Source: JAHEJB01 sp037969195
GTDB taxonomy: Bacteria > Bacteroidota > Rhodothermia > Rhodothermales > Rubricoccaceae
NCBI GenBank assembly: GCA_037969195.1
Contig: JBBKWZ010000095.1
Span: 1 to 32,656 of the forward strand
DNA: 32,656 nt
Reading direction: 5' to 3'
Every line of letters starts with the position of its first letter. Within the stretch, counting starts at the first letter, position 1. A program made the position numbers and the translations under genes. Shown here piece by piece: positions 5,996 through 14,069 of this stretch. Below the pieces are notes generated by a model, which was given only the letters and a program-made list of their open reading frames with translations, was not told the DNA's origin and made no database searches.

Positions 5996-7411
5996 CTATC
6001 GGACCGTTGTTGAGCAGGAACCGTACCCAGTGCTGGACGACACGCGTTGGCCAGGGCGCCATCCTGGATTAAAGAAATACTCCTGCTGCGACGGTGCGGC
6101 CCGGTTATATCTGGCGGCAGCGCTGCGGGCGCGACCCGCGATGGCCGGATCGCCGGTAGCGGCGGCGCGGTTAAACATGTCGGCCAGGCACCAGTATGCG
6201 GCCCGCGCCTGAATGCCACCACCGCGAACAGTTCCTGCTACAATCGCGGCCTGAAGGTAAAGGCTGCGCCCGTGGCCAGAATCGTACTGAAGCGCCTGCC
6301 CTGAGAAGCGATACGCCGCACCGCTATTCCCACCCGCTTGCGATCCAGCCGCCGCTCTGTAAGCACAATCGCGCTTCTGGACGTTTGATGTAGCGATAGC
6401 GATACCCGCGGCAACCTGTCGTTGGGCTTCTTCAATCTGTCCATTTCGCGCAGCACGACTTCCGAGCGCGCAGAGAAGCTCCGGCGTTGGGTTTTCATTC
6501 GCGTACAGCGGAAGCAACTCGTCGATATAGTCATCTCGATCTTCCTGTTGGGCGATCGCGATCGCCAGACGAAGGTTCTCCGTATCGCGATTCCCTCCGC
6601 GAATCTCAAGCATCAACTCTTCCAATCTCTCTGGCCACGTCAATGATGAATAGGCTGGTGCAGACGCGGATGCGTATGCCTGGTCGAGATACGTGGCATC
6701 ATCGGCCTGCGCAATGAGTTGTTGTAGTAACTCGACTACGACCTCCTGATCCTGGCCGCGCTCCATCGCTTTCTGCGCAAGTCGGTTGAGGTAGGCGTCA
6801 GCGAGGAACTCTGGGTCAACGCGGAAGGCCTCCAGGTAAAGGTCATAGACACCGTCTTGTTCGTCAGGGAATTCCTCTGCGTACGTTTCATAGAAGCGGC
6901 CATCGTCGAGCAAGTAACGGGCTCGGTTTGCGGGCAGGTTTGCGGCCGCCAACGCCGCCTGGGCTTCAACAAGCATCGTTCTGGAAGAATCGAGATAGGC
7001 CTGCCGCAACGGAGCGTTCTCGCCCGCCGCCGCTGCGAGTTGCTCGTAAATATCCGAAAGTCGCCAATACGTTCGATCATCTGGCGCAGCCCCGGTGTAG
7101 AGCGGATCGTTGTTTCTCACCCAACGAAGAAAGAGGAGGGCACCACACGGATCACCGTTCTCGTAATTCGTTGCTCCCACGCTCCGGTTTGCGCCTACCT
7201 GCGTTCCCAAATAATAGTTGACGTCGGGGCAGATGGGGGAGACGCTACTACTGTCGTGCACGGCCACATAGTCGGAACCGCCAGCGCTGGAGTTGTCGCC
7301 CGAGTCAAAATCTGTTGTGGATGCGGGCGCGGCGCACGCCATGATGAAAAGCCAAGCGGCCACTCCAAAGAAGGAGATGATCGGTAGGGCGCGCGAAGGT
7401 TGGAAAGACAT
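5996..7411 (-). CDS. Exported TPR-like lipoprotein, paralogue 2
   Basis: Start chosen at the ATG 7411 (471 residues); an in-frame TTG at 7444 would add 11. The signal peptide has a lipobox-like FIMAC, so Cys about 26 is probably lipidated. After a Ser/Asp-rich linker the mature part repeats the layout of its neighbour at 7535: NYENGDPCGALLFLRWV, DPLYTGAAPDDRTYWRL, YLDSSRTMLVEA, YDLYLEAFRVDPEF, GQALQYDSGHGRSLYLQAAI, and the tail GYGSCSTTVR. The helical pairs suggest a TPR-like superhelix; the TTVR end is shared with exported Bacteroidota TPR proteins. Function is unknown; an envelope scaffold or assembly role is inferred. It has its own terminator and is separated from its paralogue by another, so the two are transcribed separately or only partly coupled. 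Confidence 0.75.
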   Translation of the reverse strand: MSFQPSRALPIISFFGVAAWLFIMACAAPASTTDFDSGDNSSAGGSDYVAVHDSSSVSPICPDVNYYLGTQVGANRSVGATNYENGDPCGALLFLRWVRNNDPLYTGAAPDDRTYWRLSDIYEQLAAAAGENAPLRQAYLDSSRTMLVEAQAALAAANLPANRARYLLDDGRFYETYAEEFPDEQDGVYDLYLEAFRVDPEFLADAYLNRLAQKAMERGQDQEVVVELLQQLIAQADDATYLDQAYASASAPAYSSLTWPERLEELMLEIRGGNRDTENLRLAIAIAQQEDRDDYIDELLPLYANENPTPELLCALGSRAARNGQIEEAQRQVAAGIAIATSNVQKRDCAYRAAAGSQAGGNSGAAYRFSGQALQYDSGHGRSLYLQAAIVAGTVRGGGIQARAAYWCLADMFNRAAATGDPAIAGRARSAAARYNRAAPSQQEYFFNPGWRPGQRVSSSTGYGSCSTTVR

Positions 7412-7481
7412 AGCGGAGGAGTTCGATTCACGAGTGGATGTCAAGACTACGACACCTCAAGCTATCGTGCGTTGCTTCATG

Positions 7482-7513
7482 AAAAAAGGCCGTGCCTCCG
7501 GAGAGACACGGCC
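7482..7513 (-). terminator. Intrinsic terminator of the proximal TPR-like gene
   Basis: On the minus strand, GGCCGTG and CACGGCC enclose an inner CTCCGGAG-type stem, followed directly by TTTTTT. This is a classical Rho-independent terminator about 20 bases after the stop at 7535. Confidence 0.92.
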
Positions 7514-7534
7514 CCAATGATGCGACTGAAATGG

Positions 7535-8884
7535 TTATCGGACCGTTGTCGTGCACGAGCCGTACCCGTGGCTCGTTGTCACGGTCTGGCCCTGTCTGAA
7601 GCCCTCAAAAAAGTATTGCTCACTCGACGGCCCGGCCGACGCGTAGCGTCCGGCAAGACGTCGGGCTTCGGAGGCGGTAGATCCACCCGCTGCCGCTGCT
7701 CTACTGAACAGATCCGCGACGCACCAATACGCCATTCGGCCTCGTAGCGTGCTCGCATTTACGGTCCCGGCAACAACTGATGCACGGAGATAGAGTGCGG
7801 GTCCAAAACTGGAGTCGTACTGAAGCGCGTTCCCGGCCAGCGTGTACGCAGTCCCCCGATTACGCCTGAGCATCCGGCTCGCCAAGCCGTACCAAAGATC
7901 ACGCTTCTGTGAGTTTGACTCCGACATTCCGATTGCCCGCTCGATATACCGATTGCCTTCTTCAGTATCACCGCGGGTGTAGGCGCGACTGGCCATGGCC
8001 TGGAGCAAATCTGCTGTTGGATTGAATTCAATTATGATAGGAAGGAGCTCATCGGCGAGAGCTTCCGGGTCAACGTCCGGATAAGTTGCTGAGATGAGGC
8101 TATCCATCTGTATGGAAAATGCAAACAGCACCTTCGTGTTTTCTTCGTCACGCTCTCCGGCCCGAAATGCTTCGTAAAGGCCGTAGAAGTGTTCAATGGG
8201 TTCAACCCTGAAGGATTCACTGACACCCTGCAAATAGGTCGGGTCGTCAGCGTAGAGAATCAGCTCATCAACGAGATCGCGCCCTTCCGTCGGTTCGATT
8301 TCCTCTGCGGCGGCTTTTTCAGCCGTAACGCGGCCGATGTAGCTCAGGTAGTAATCGTCGGTGGAGTCAGGTTCCATCCGGAAAGCGTCAAGGTAGATGC
8401 CGTATATCTCGGCCTGGTTTTCCGGGTACTCGGCGGGATGGGTCTCAAAGAAGCGACCTCGGGACAAGAGACGCTGGTGTGGATCATACTCGAAGCTATT
8501 CGCATCCATTACGGCGTACATCTGTTCAAGAGCCACGAGCGATGAATCGAGATAGGTTCGCTTGATAGCCCCGTCATCTGTCATTTCTGCCAACGACTCA
8601 TAAATTGTGACCAATCGGCGATAATTCCGCTCGTCGGGAGCTGCGCCCGTATAAAGGGGATCCGCTTCGAGTACCCAGCGGACGTAGGGCAATGCGGCGC
8701 ACCAATCCTCATTCTTAAAATTCTCGTAGCCCATGCTATAATTTGTCCGGACGTTATCCATCAGGAAAACTTGGGTGTCCGAGCAAAGCTGGGCACGAGC
8801 CGGCGATGATGCTCCAAAGGCAATGAACAAGAGCACCGCGAACGCGGAAATACGAGTCAATGTCAGGACTTGCATGCTAGGCAT
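7535..8884 (-). CDS. Exported TPR-like protein, paralogue 1
   Basis: A 449-residue protein; ATG 8884, with an alternative ATG at 8875. The N-terminus is a signal peptide (LTRISAFAVLLFIAFGA..ARAQ), with cleavage after ARA near residue 30 and no lipobox, unlike its paralogue. The mature part has the same modules: NYSMGYENFKNEDWCAALPY, ADPLYTGAAPDERNYRRL, YLDSSLVALEQ, IYLDAFRMEP, AGNALQYDSSFGPALYLRAS, RGRMAYWCVADLFSRA, and the tail GYGSCTTTVR. Similarity to paralogue 2 runs the full length, so this is a tandem duplication. It starts 48 bases after the outer-membrane protein gene with no terminator between, so the two probably share a transcript. The fold is probably a TPR-like superhelix in the periplasm; function is unknown. 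Confidence 0.78.
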   Translation of the reverse strand: MPSMQVLTLTRISAFAVLLFIAFGASSPARAQLCSDTQVFLMDNVRTNYSMGYENFKNEDWCAALPYVRWVLEADPLYTGAAPDERNYRRLVTIYESLAEMTDDGAIKRTYLDSSLVALEQMYAVMDANSFEYDPHQRLLSRGRFFETHPAEYPENQAEIYGIYLDAFRMEPDSTDDYYLSYIGRVTAEKAAAEEIEPTEGRDLVDELILYADDPTYLQGVSESFRVEPIEHFYGLYEAFRAGERDEENTKVLFAFSIQMDSLISATYPDVDPEALADELLPIIIEFNPTADLLQAMASRAYTRGDTEEGNRYIERAIGMSESNSQKRDLWYGLASRMLRRNRGTAYTLAGNALQYDSSFGPALYLRASVVAGTVNASTLRGRMAYWCVADLFSRAAAAGGSTASEARRLAGRYASAGPSSEQYFFEGFRQGQTVTTSHGYGSCTTTVR

Positions 8885-8932
8885 TCCAGGAAAGGGTTTG
8901 ACGGTGGTGCTGATAATTGCCGGGCGAGAAAA

Positions 8933-10234
8933 CTAACCGATGCGGCGGCGAACGAACCAGCGCTCGCCAAAGTTGATCGTCGCTGTTCCTCTAATAAACA
9001 AATCGCGCACCAACATGCCATCGGTGGTACCTCGCATGCCAGCTTCGAATCCCAGATCGAGGCGGGCTGCTGGAACGACCATCGGTAGACTTACACCCGC
9101 CGTTATCGCCATCGTATTCAGTGCCGTGTCAAAGGGTGCATATAAGGAACGCTCGGCATAACCACCGAAGCGGTAGGCCGTGCGGGCAAAATATCCGGCT
9201 GAACGTCGCGCCCCGGCCGGAACCACTTGAAAACCACCGCCAGCACGCAATCGATCTTTCAGACTGTTAATCCCTGAAACGGGGTTGTAGCCTCCGAAAG
9301 CAAAGTCTCCCTTGAACGAACTCCAGGGCTCATACAAGACATCCGCGGCAAAGGCCCAACGCTCGCGGCTCGTATAGGCAATGCCAAACCGCCCGGATAG
9401 GGGAAGGGTCACACTTCCGTCCACCGAAGTCGACACTGTGTCACGGTCCAGGCTCACACCAAGTGTCTGTACGAAACTTCCAGATAGGTTCGCCGGTAGC
9501 GTAACCGTTGCGCCAACGTGAAAGGCATCGCCTTCACTGAGAAGGTTGTTTCTTGAAACGATTGCCCCAATCGTTCCTGTGACGCCAGAAAGTCGCGTCG
9601 AGCGCGCGGACCTGGTTTCGAGATAATCACTGTCCTCAGGAAACTCGGTCCGTTGGAGGTAATCGATGGTTCCAAAGAGTACTTCTGCGCTTGCCCCGAC
9701 GCGAAGTCCCGTCGATATCCGAGTGCCTAGTCCGACGGTCAGCTGATGAATCCCGCCGTTGCCTTCAAAATTGTGGCGAAATGCGACGGGTGTTCCGGCA
9801 TCGTCAGGAATGATCTCCCCGTCTTCAATCGCACGATAATCCACCCGGGAATATGGCCGAAATGCGAGCGTCAACCCTACTCTTTGGCTCGAAAGCGGAA
9901 TGCCCAATTCGATCGCACCTAAACCACCCGCAGTTGACCGACTGCTTGCACTGCTGGCATCCTTGGATTCCGTTCCTCTAATCTGAGCACTGGCGGAGAA
10001 GCCCACAAAGCTCAAGTCCGCCCATTGAGCAGGGTTTGACACGTTGTTGTATAGCGACGACCGCATTGCGACACCCGCCCCGCCCATCGCGTCGGACATG
10101 GACGACATGAGATCGACGCGCTCACCCACTCCAAAACGCGAGTACGGTGATCCGTAGTTGTTTGAGCTCTGGGCTGCAACCGGACTTGCCGCAACGCAAA
10201 CAGTCAGGATTAATCCGGCGAAGGCAGATCGCAT
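8933..10234 (-). CDS. Outer-membrane beta-barrel protein, Bacteroidota type
   Basis: Start at ATG 10234 (433 residues), because the more upstream start is a TTG and this ATG opens a good signal peptide (MRSAFAGLILTVCVAASPVAA, cleavage near AAQ). The mature N-terminus NNYGSPYSRFGVGE and the MSDAMGGAGVAM segment are what I know from a Bacteroidota outer-membrane protein family resembling FadL-type barrels. Repeated alternating segments and the terminal FGERWFVRRRIG fit a beta-barrel. Substrate is unknown. It lies downstream of the DUF4270 lipoprotein gene (end 10285) and upstream of paralogue 1, so a lipoprotein-barrel-TPR unit is likely. Confidence 0.8.
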   Translation of the reverse strand: MRSAFAGLILTVCVAASPVAAQSSNNYGSPYSRFGVGERVDLMSSMSDAMGGAGVAMRSSLYNNVSNPAQWADLSFVGFSASAQIRGTESKDASSASSRSTAGGLGAIELGIPLSSQRVGLTLAFRPYSRVDYRAIEDGEIIPDDAGTPVAFRHNFEGNGGIHQLTVGLGTRISTGLRVGASAEVLFGTIDYLQRTEFPEDSDYLETRSARSTRLSGVTGTIGAIVSRNNLLSEGDAFHVGATVTLPANLSGSFVQTLGVSLDRDTVSTSVDGSVTLPLSGRFGIAYTSRERWAFAADVLYEPWSSFKGDFAFGGYNPVSGINSLKDRLRAGGGFQVVPAGARRSAGYFARTAYRFGGYAERSLYAPFDTALNTMAITAGVSLPMVVPAARLDLGFEAGMRGTTDGMLVRDLFIRGTATINFGERWFVRRRIG

Positions 10235-10284
10235 GTGATTTGTGGAGGTGGACAGTGGGCCTTTCAACGTGACGAATTCGAAGC

Positions 10285-11466
10285 CTAAGTCGGCAGAGGG
10301 ATGAAGGTGAGCGCAATCCTCGGCCTGCGATCAGCCTCGCCTTCTGCGGGAGGCGGACCAAGAATAATTGGAATTGCCTCGAGCCTCACAGGCGACGAAG
10401 GGATTGTTATTTCGAATCGATCATAGACGACGTTTCCAACCAGGGCTTGTTGAATGATCGTCGTCAAGACCGACGAGGAGAACGAAAAAGTGTTTGTGTC
10501 CTCGTCCAGCGAAGCGTCGGCTAACGGAGTTCGGGCGCCTTCAGAGTTGCGGCCGTAGAACAACATTCGCGTTGGTATTCGGCGAGTAAATCCCGCCTCG
10601 TCGAGATATGATGGATCAACGCTAAATCTGATGGTGGCATTTGCGAGTCCGACACCTTCAAAGTCCTCTAGGGGAAAAGTGAACGCCACGGTTTCATTTG
10701 CGCCATCCCGCAACACGATGCGATCCGGAGGTGGAATTGCTCCTTCACCGCGCTCAAGGTGGGTAAAAACTTCAGCGAGCGGATAGTCAACGGTGTCTTC
10801 AGCCGTAATCACCCTCAAGGTGCTCTCGTTGGTATCGTAGCCAACGACTGCACCAGGGATTGCTCCGTCCATTAAACGCAATTGAAAGCCGTCAATTGCG
10901 GTGATCGCAGAATCGCTCCGAAGCGTTTCGTCAAATTCCGTGACCCATGCAGCTGGTAGATTGATCGCAACTACGCTGTCCGCAGCCATGATACTGAGCG
11001 TCGCTAACTGTGCTCCTATCTCAAACGTCGTATCCGACGGCGCGTCAACGGGGGACCACTCTTCGTCAATCCTGTACAGCTCAAGCGGCATCATGACCGT
11101 GGAATCGCCGTAGACGTAATCCCGAACCAATCGGAGGCTGGCGGAGACAATTGTTCGATCTCTGAAACCGTCCGGAATTGTATCTGGGGGACGGAAATCG
11201 ATATAGGCGTTCGCTGAAACATCGCCGAGAAGTGCATCGGGAGTTGCACCCACAAGCACCCGGGTCTGAATCGGGGAAAGACCCCCGCCCAAGCCGCCAG
11301 TCAGGTCATCTTGTTCATCAATTAAGATCGTATCAACCGCAACAACGATGACGTTCGGGTCTGTGCCTTCTTCGCCTATGACGTTTAGGCCAACTCCAGA
11401 AGGGTCCTGGCACGCCGCGAGAAGCAGGAGAACGCAAGGAACGGCGAAAGCAATTCTACGTCGCAA
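10285..11466 (-). CDS. DUF4270-type lipoprotein
   Basis: The TTG at 11464-11466 gives 393 residues beginning with a lipoprotein signal (RRRIAFAVPCVLLLLAAC), with lipobox LAAC. A more upstream in-frame TTG at 11556 is excluded because it is the -35 element of the promoter. The mature part begins QDPSGVGLNVIGEE, then alternates acidic and Ser/Thr-rich stretches with LVGATPDALLGDVSANAYIDF; this resembles DUF4270 lipoproteins of Bacteroidota. The next gene upstream is a starch-synthase-like gene, the usual neighbour of DUF4270 genes. Location is predicted to be the outer membrane, facing the periplasm or surface. Molecular function is unknown. Confidence 0.75.
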   Translation of the reverse strand: MRRRIAFAVPCVLLLLAACQDPSGVGLNVIGEEGTDPNVIVVAVDTILIDEQDDLTGGLGGGLSPIQTRVLVGATPDALLGDVSANAYIDFRPPDTIPDGFRDRTIVSASLRLVRDYVYGDSTVMMPLELYRIDEEWSPVDAPSDTTFEIGAQLATLSIMAADSVVAINLPAAWVTEFDETLRSDSAITAIDGFQLRLMDGAIPGAVVGYDTNESTLRVITAEDTVDYPLAEVFTHLERGEGAIPPPDRIVLRDGANETVAFTFPLEDFEGVGLANATIRFSVDPSYLDEAGFTRRIPTRMLFYGRNSEGARTPLADASLDEDTNTFSFSSSVLTTIIQQALVGNVVYDRFEITIPSSPVRLEAIPIILGPPPAEGEADRRPRIALTFIPLPT

Positions 11467-11527
11467 GTGGGTAGGGGAAATGAATTGAAAAAATGTGGTG
11501 CCCAATGAGCAGATCTTGAACGGACCG

Positions 11528-11556
11528 CATATACGGATTCGTGTGCAGGGGGTCAA
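11528..11556 (-). promoter_or_regulatory. Sigma70-type promoter of the DUF4270 operon
   Basis: On the minus strand TTGACC (11551-11556) and TATATG (11528-11533) are separated by exactly 17 bases. It lies just after the terminator of the preceding gene (11595-11620), leaving a leader of about 55-60 bases before the TTG start at 11466. The classical -35/-10 layout, rather than the Bacteroides -33/-7 motif, is notable. Confidence 0.75.
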
Positions 11557-11594
11557 GTTGCGTAGCTGGCCTGATCGGTCCCGAGCTTACGCAG

Positions 11595-11620
11595 AAACCC
11601 CGCCTGGCCGGGCGGGGTTT
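11595..11620 (-). terminator. Intrinsic terminator of the GT5 N-domain gene
   Basis: A perfect 10-bp GC-rich stem, AAACCCCGCC with GGCGGGGTTT, has a 6-base loop about 50 bases after the stop at 11668. The flanking A and T runs could let it work in both directions, but only the leftward transcript arrives here. Confidence 0.9.
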
Positions 11621-11667
11621 TGCTGCGAATCGTGCGAAATTTCGGGCGAAACGACGCAATCACCGCG

Positions 11668-12435
11668 TCAGGCGGCAAGTTCGCGTTGTTCCGCGAGTGA
11701 GCCATAAAGGTCCTTTGCGCGAGCGACAATCTCTTCATCTTCGCCCATCAAGTCGACGCCCTCCGGTCCGCCGACAAACTCATCGGCGTAGGCCACAGCG
11801 TCGGCGGCTTCCATTCCAATCTGTTGAAGCGTCTTGCCAACGAGATCAGTAGGCAGATCAAACGCAGCAGCTTCCGCAGCCGAGAGGATGATTTCCGCGT
11901 CGACCGTGTCCGGCGTATAGACGCATTTCGTATCGGTAAACAGGGCGTCATCGCTCGCCGCCCGCACCAGAGTGGGGACAAGGCCTGAGATCCATCCCGT
12001 GGCATGAATTACATCGGGGCTCCAGCCAAGCTTACGTGCGGTTGAAAGGGTCGCTTCGGCAAAAAACAGTGCCCTCGCCGGATTGTCTTCGAACACTTTC
12101 CCGTCGCGTCTGTCTTTATGCAAGCCTTTTCGCTTGAAGTAGAGCAGAGAATCCATGAAGTAGACCTGGAGGCGGATGCCGGGGATCGACGCGACTTTCA
12201 CCTTGAGCGTGTCCTGATCGTCGCCCACGTTAATCTCTGCACCTGAAAGGCGGATCACTTCATGCAGGCGATTTCGGCGTTCTGAAACCACGCCATAGCG
12301 AGGCATCATGATCCGAACTTCAAAATCCTCTTCTTCCGATTCTTGAATTGCATCTGGAACGAGGCGGACGAGATGAGCGGCAGCGGTAGTCTCAGAGAAA
12401 GGAGCGACTTCGCCAGCGATATAGAGGACTTTCAT
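11668..12435 (-). CDS. Glycogen/starch synthase-like protein, N-terminal domain only
   Basis: From the ATG at 12435 (255 residues). It begins MKVLYIAGEVAPFSETTAAA, the ADP-glucose-binding start of GT5 starch/glycogen synthases, then has RIMMPRYGVVSERRNRLHEV, GIRLQVYFMDSLLYFKRKGL and WSPDVIHATGWISGLVPTL (the HxxGW motif). The second Rossmann domain (about 200 residues with the EXGGLXXXV region) is absent: the sequence ends after a helical tail. Bacteroidota commonly encode this half-length form beside DUF4270 genes. With no C-terminal domain it is probably not a full glucosyltransferase. It ends at a strong terminator. Confidence 0.8.
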   Translation of the reverse strand: MKVLYIAGEVAPFSETTAAAHLVRLVPDAIQESEEEDFEVRIMMPRYGVVSERRNRLHEVIRLSGAEINVGDDQDTLKVKVASIPGIRLQVYFMDSLLYFKRKGLHKDRRDGKVFEDNPARALFFAEATLSTARKLGWSPDVIHATGWISGLVPTLVRAASDDALFTDTKCVYTPDTVDAEIILSAAEAAAFDLPTDLVGKTLQQIGMEAADAVAYADEFVGGPEGVDLMGEDEEIVARAKDLYGSLAEQRELAA

Positions 12436-12629
12436 CAGTGCGTGCGGGGCCAGATAGATGCCAAGAAAGAGTGTATGCGACGCCTCTAGACGGCGACCGC
12501 GCCCTAGGTAAAAGAATGCCCGGGCACGGTAGAGTGGGCATGAAATATACGAAAATCGCACCCTCAGGCCAAGTATTGCGTGATGCGTCCTGCCATGGTC
12601 AAAACGACAAATCTTCAGAGCGCACTGTA

Positions 12630-12658
12630 TTGGGGGCCCGTCGTATTATTGATATAAG
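12630..12658 (+). promoter_or_regulatory. Probable promoter of the HU/IHF gene
   Basis: TTGGGG (12630-12635), a 17-base spacer and TATAAG (12653-12658) give good spacing and a near-consensus -10, followed by a leader of about 65 bases before the GTG start. It lies in the only intergenic space between the divergent GT5 and HU genes. Confidence 0.55.
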
Positions 12659-12730
12659 TCGGCCCATCTCATCTATCACGCGAGGGAATGCGTGCTATGG
12701 GCCGTCTCTCATCTCACCTACACATCACCC

Positions 12731-13027
12731 GTGACTAAAGCGCAAATAGTTGACCGCATAGCGGCAGCGACCGGTTTGACCAAAGTAGAGGCTGAAGCGG
12801 TTGTGGATGGATTCATGCTCACCGTAATTGAGGCCGTCAAAGCCGGGGACATGGTGGAATTGCGTGGCTTCGGCACGTTTCGGCCCCGTGAAAGGGCACC
12901 ACGAAATGCTCGCAACCCGCAAACGAACGAGAAAATGGTGGTTCCACGCCGCTACGTTCCCGTGTTCAAACCCGCCTCCGAGTTTCGGCGGGCGGTGAAT
13001 GAAGCGCGAATACAGGCCGAGTCTTGA
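12731..13027 (+). CDS. HU/IHF-family DNA-binding protein
   Basis: A 98-residue protein from GTG 12731 (MTKAQIVDRIAAATGLTK); the longer frame from 12692 adds residues that do not fit the family. It has the full two-helix dimerisation part (VEAEAVVDGFMLTVIEAVKAGD) and the beta-arm FRPRERAPRNARNPQTNEKM with the intercalating-arm Pro in ARNPQT. The end, ASEFRRAVNEA, is standard. The protein bends and compacts DNA. Whether it is HU or IHF-like cannot be decided by eye. It opens a rightward gene cluster: the next gene starts 61 bases later. Confidence 0.92.
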   Translation: MTKAQIVDRIAAATGLTKVEAEAVVDGFMLTVIEAVKAGDMVELRGFGTFRPRERAPRNARNPQTNEKMVVPRRYVPVFKPASEFRRAVNEARIQAES

Positions 13028-13088
13028 AACGGAATTGCGCCGTTGGAATACGCAAAGTCTCTCACGCGACTCTTGCCAATTCCACCTG

Positions 13089-14069
13089 ATGAAGAAATCA
13101 ACGTCGTGCCCGTCATGTGGCGCTAAGCTGGCCACCGATTCCGATCGTTGCGATCTCTGCGGATCCGAGGTGGCGGAAGACTCCGAACCAATGCCAGGCG
13201 AAGGGGGCGTCTTCACGGAAGAGCTCGTTGTGGCTCCGCCTCCGACTCCCACGCCCGACTCGTTCGAACCTGTCGGATGTGGAACATGTCAGCACGTTAA
13301 CCCGACCCGATCGCGCTTCTGCAACCAGTGCGGCTCGTTCCTGAGTGTTGGGAGCACCGAACGAAGCGGGTCGCCTGCCCCGCTCGTCGAGGAATCTCTA
13401 GCGTTTGTCCCAGACGTGGTTGGTCCGACCACCAAAACCGAACGCCCACCCTCCGATGTCGGAAAACGAGCGTTGTGGATGGTCGGCGTCGCTGTGGTCG
13501 CAGTCATTGCCCTGTATGCCTTGACTGTGGTCAGCACTCGAAAGCAAACGACGCCCGTTGCGCCGAATGGCCAGCCTGCGGTTGCAACTTCGTCTTCGTC
13601 GGGCTCAGCAGCCTTACCTGACTCCATGGCCGCAATTGCGAGTGGATTGGAGGCAGAGGGCAGCGCTGCATCGTGGGCTCAAGTTGGTGGCTTGTATTTC
13701 AATGTTGCCATGCAAGGCGACGAGACAGCACGCGCCGAGCTGTCGAGCCGAGCTGTGGACGCGTTTGACCTAAGCTTGGGGATTGAAGAGAACCCCGATG
13801 TGCGAACGAGTTTGGCGGAAGCTGCGCAGTTCGACCCACGAAACCCAATGCGTGCGGTTATCGAGTTGCAAGCCGTGCTCAGCACTACCCCTGACCACGT
13901 GGCGGCGAATTATCTCCTGGGTGCCTTGAGGGCTCGGATCGGCCGCCTAGAGGACGCCGCGCAGTCGTTTCAACGTGTCATCGATTTGACAACGGCAGAT
14001 GAACCAATTCATCAGCGCGCCGTCCAGGATCTTGCGGCTGTCAGGCAATCTTCGGCTGGCTCGCCGTAA
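13089..14069 (+). CDS. Zinc-ribbon, membrane-anchored TPR-like protein
   Basis: Start at ATG 13089 (326 residues): MKKSTSCPSCGAKL is the natural beginning of a zinc ribbon. Two ribbons are visible: Cys 7/10/21/24 (CPSCGAK..RCDLCGS) and a second, CGTCQHVNPTRSRFCNQCGS, after an acidic/proline linker. A single membrane helix follows (ALWMVGVAVVAVIALYALTV), then a Ser/Thr-rich linker and helical pairs ending in a TPR-like unit (VAANYLLGALRARIGRLEDA). The ribbons are probably cytoplasmic and the TPR part periplasmic. Its stop overlaps the next start by one base (TAATG at 14067), suggesting coupled translation. Function is unknown. Confidence 0.75.
   Translation: MKKSTSCPSCGAKLATDSDRCDLCGSEVAEDSEPMPGEGGVFTEELVVAPPPTPTPDSFEPVGCGTCQHVNPTRSRFCNQCGSFLSVGSTERSGSPAPLVEESLAFVPDVVGPTTKTERPPSDVGKRALWMVGVAVVAVIALYALTVVSTRKQTTPVAPNGQPAVATSSSSGSAALPDSMAAIASGLEAEGSAASWAQVGGLYFNVAMQGDETARAELSSRAVDAFDLSLGIEENPDVRTSLAEAAQFDPRNPMRAVIELQAVLSTTPDHVAANYLLGALRARIGRLEDAAQSFQRVIDLTTADEPIHQRAVQDLAAVRQSSAGSP

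Noticed and set aside
6857..7387. A 176-residue plus-strand frame opposite the TPR-like lipoprotein
   Set aside because: It is the reverse shadow of a gene with matching paralogue and signal peptide.
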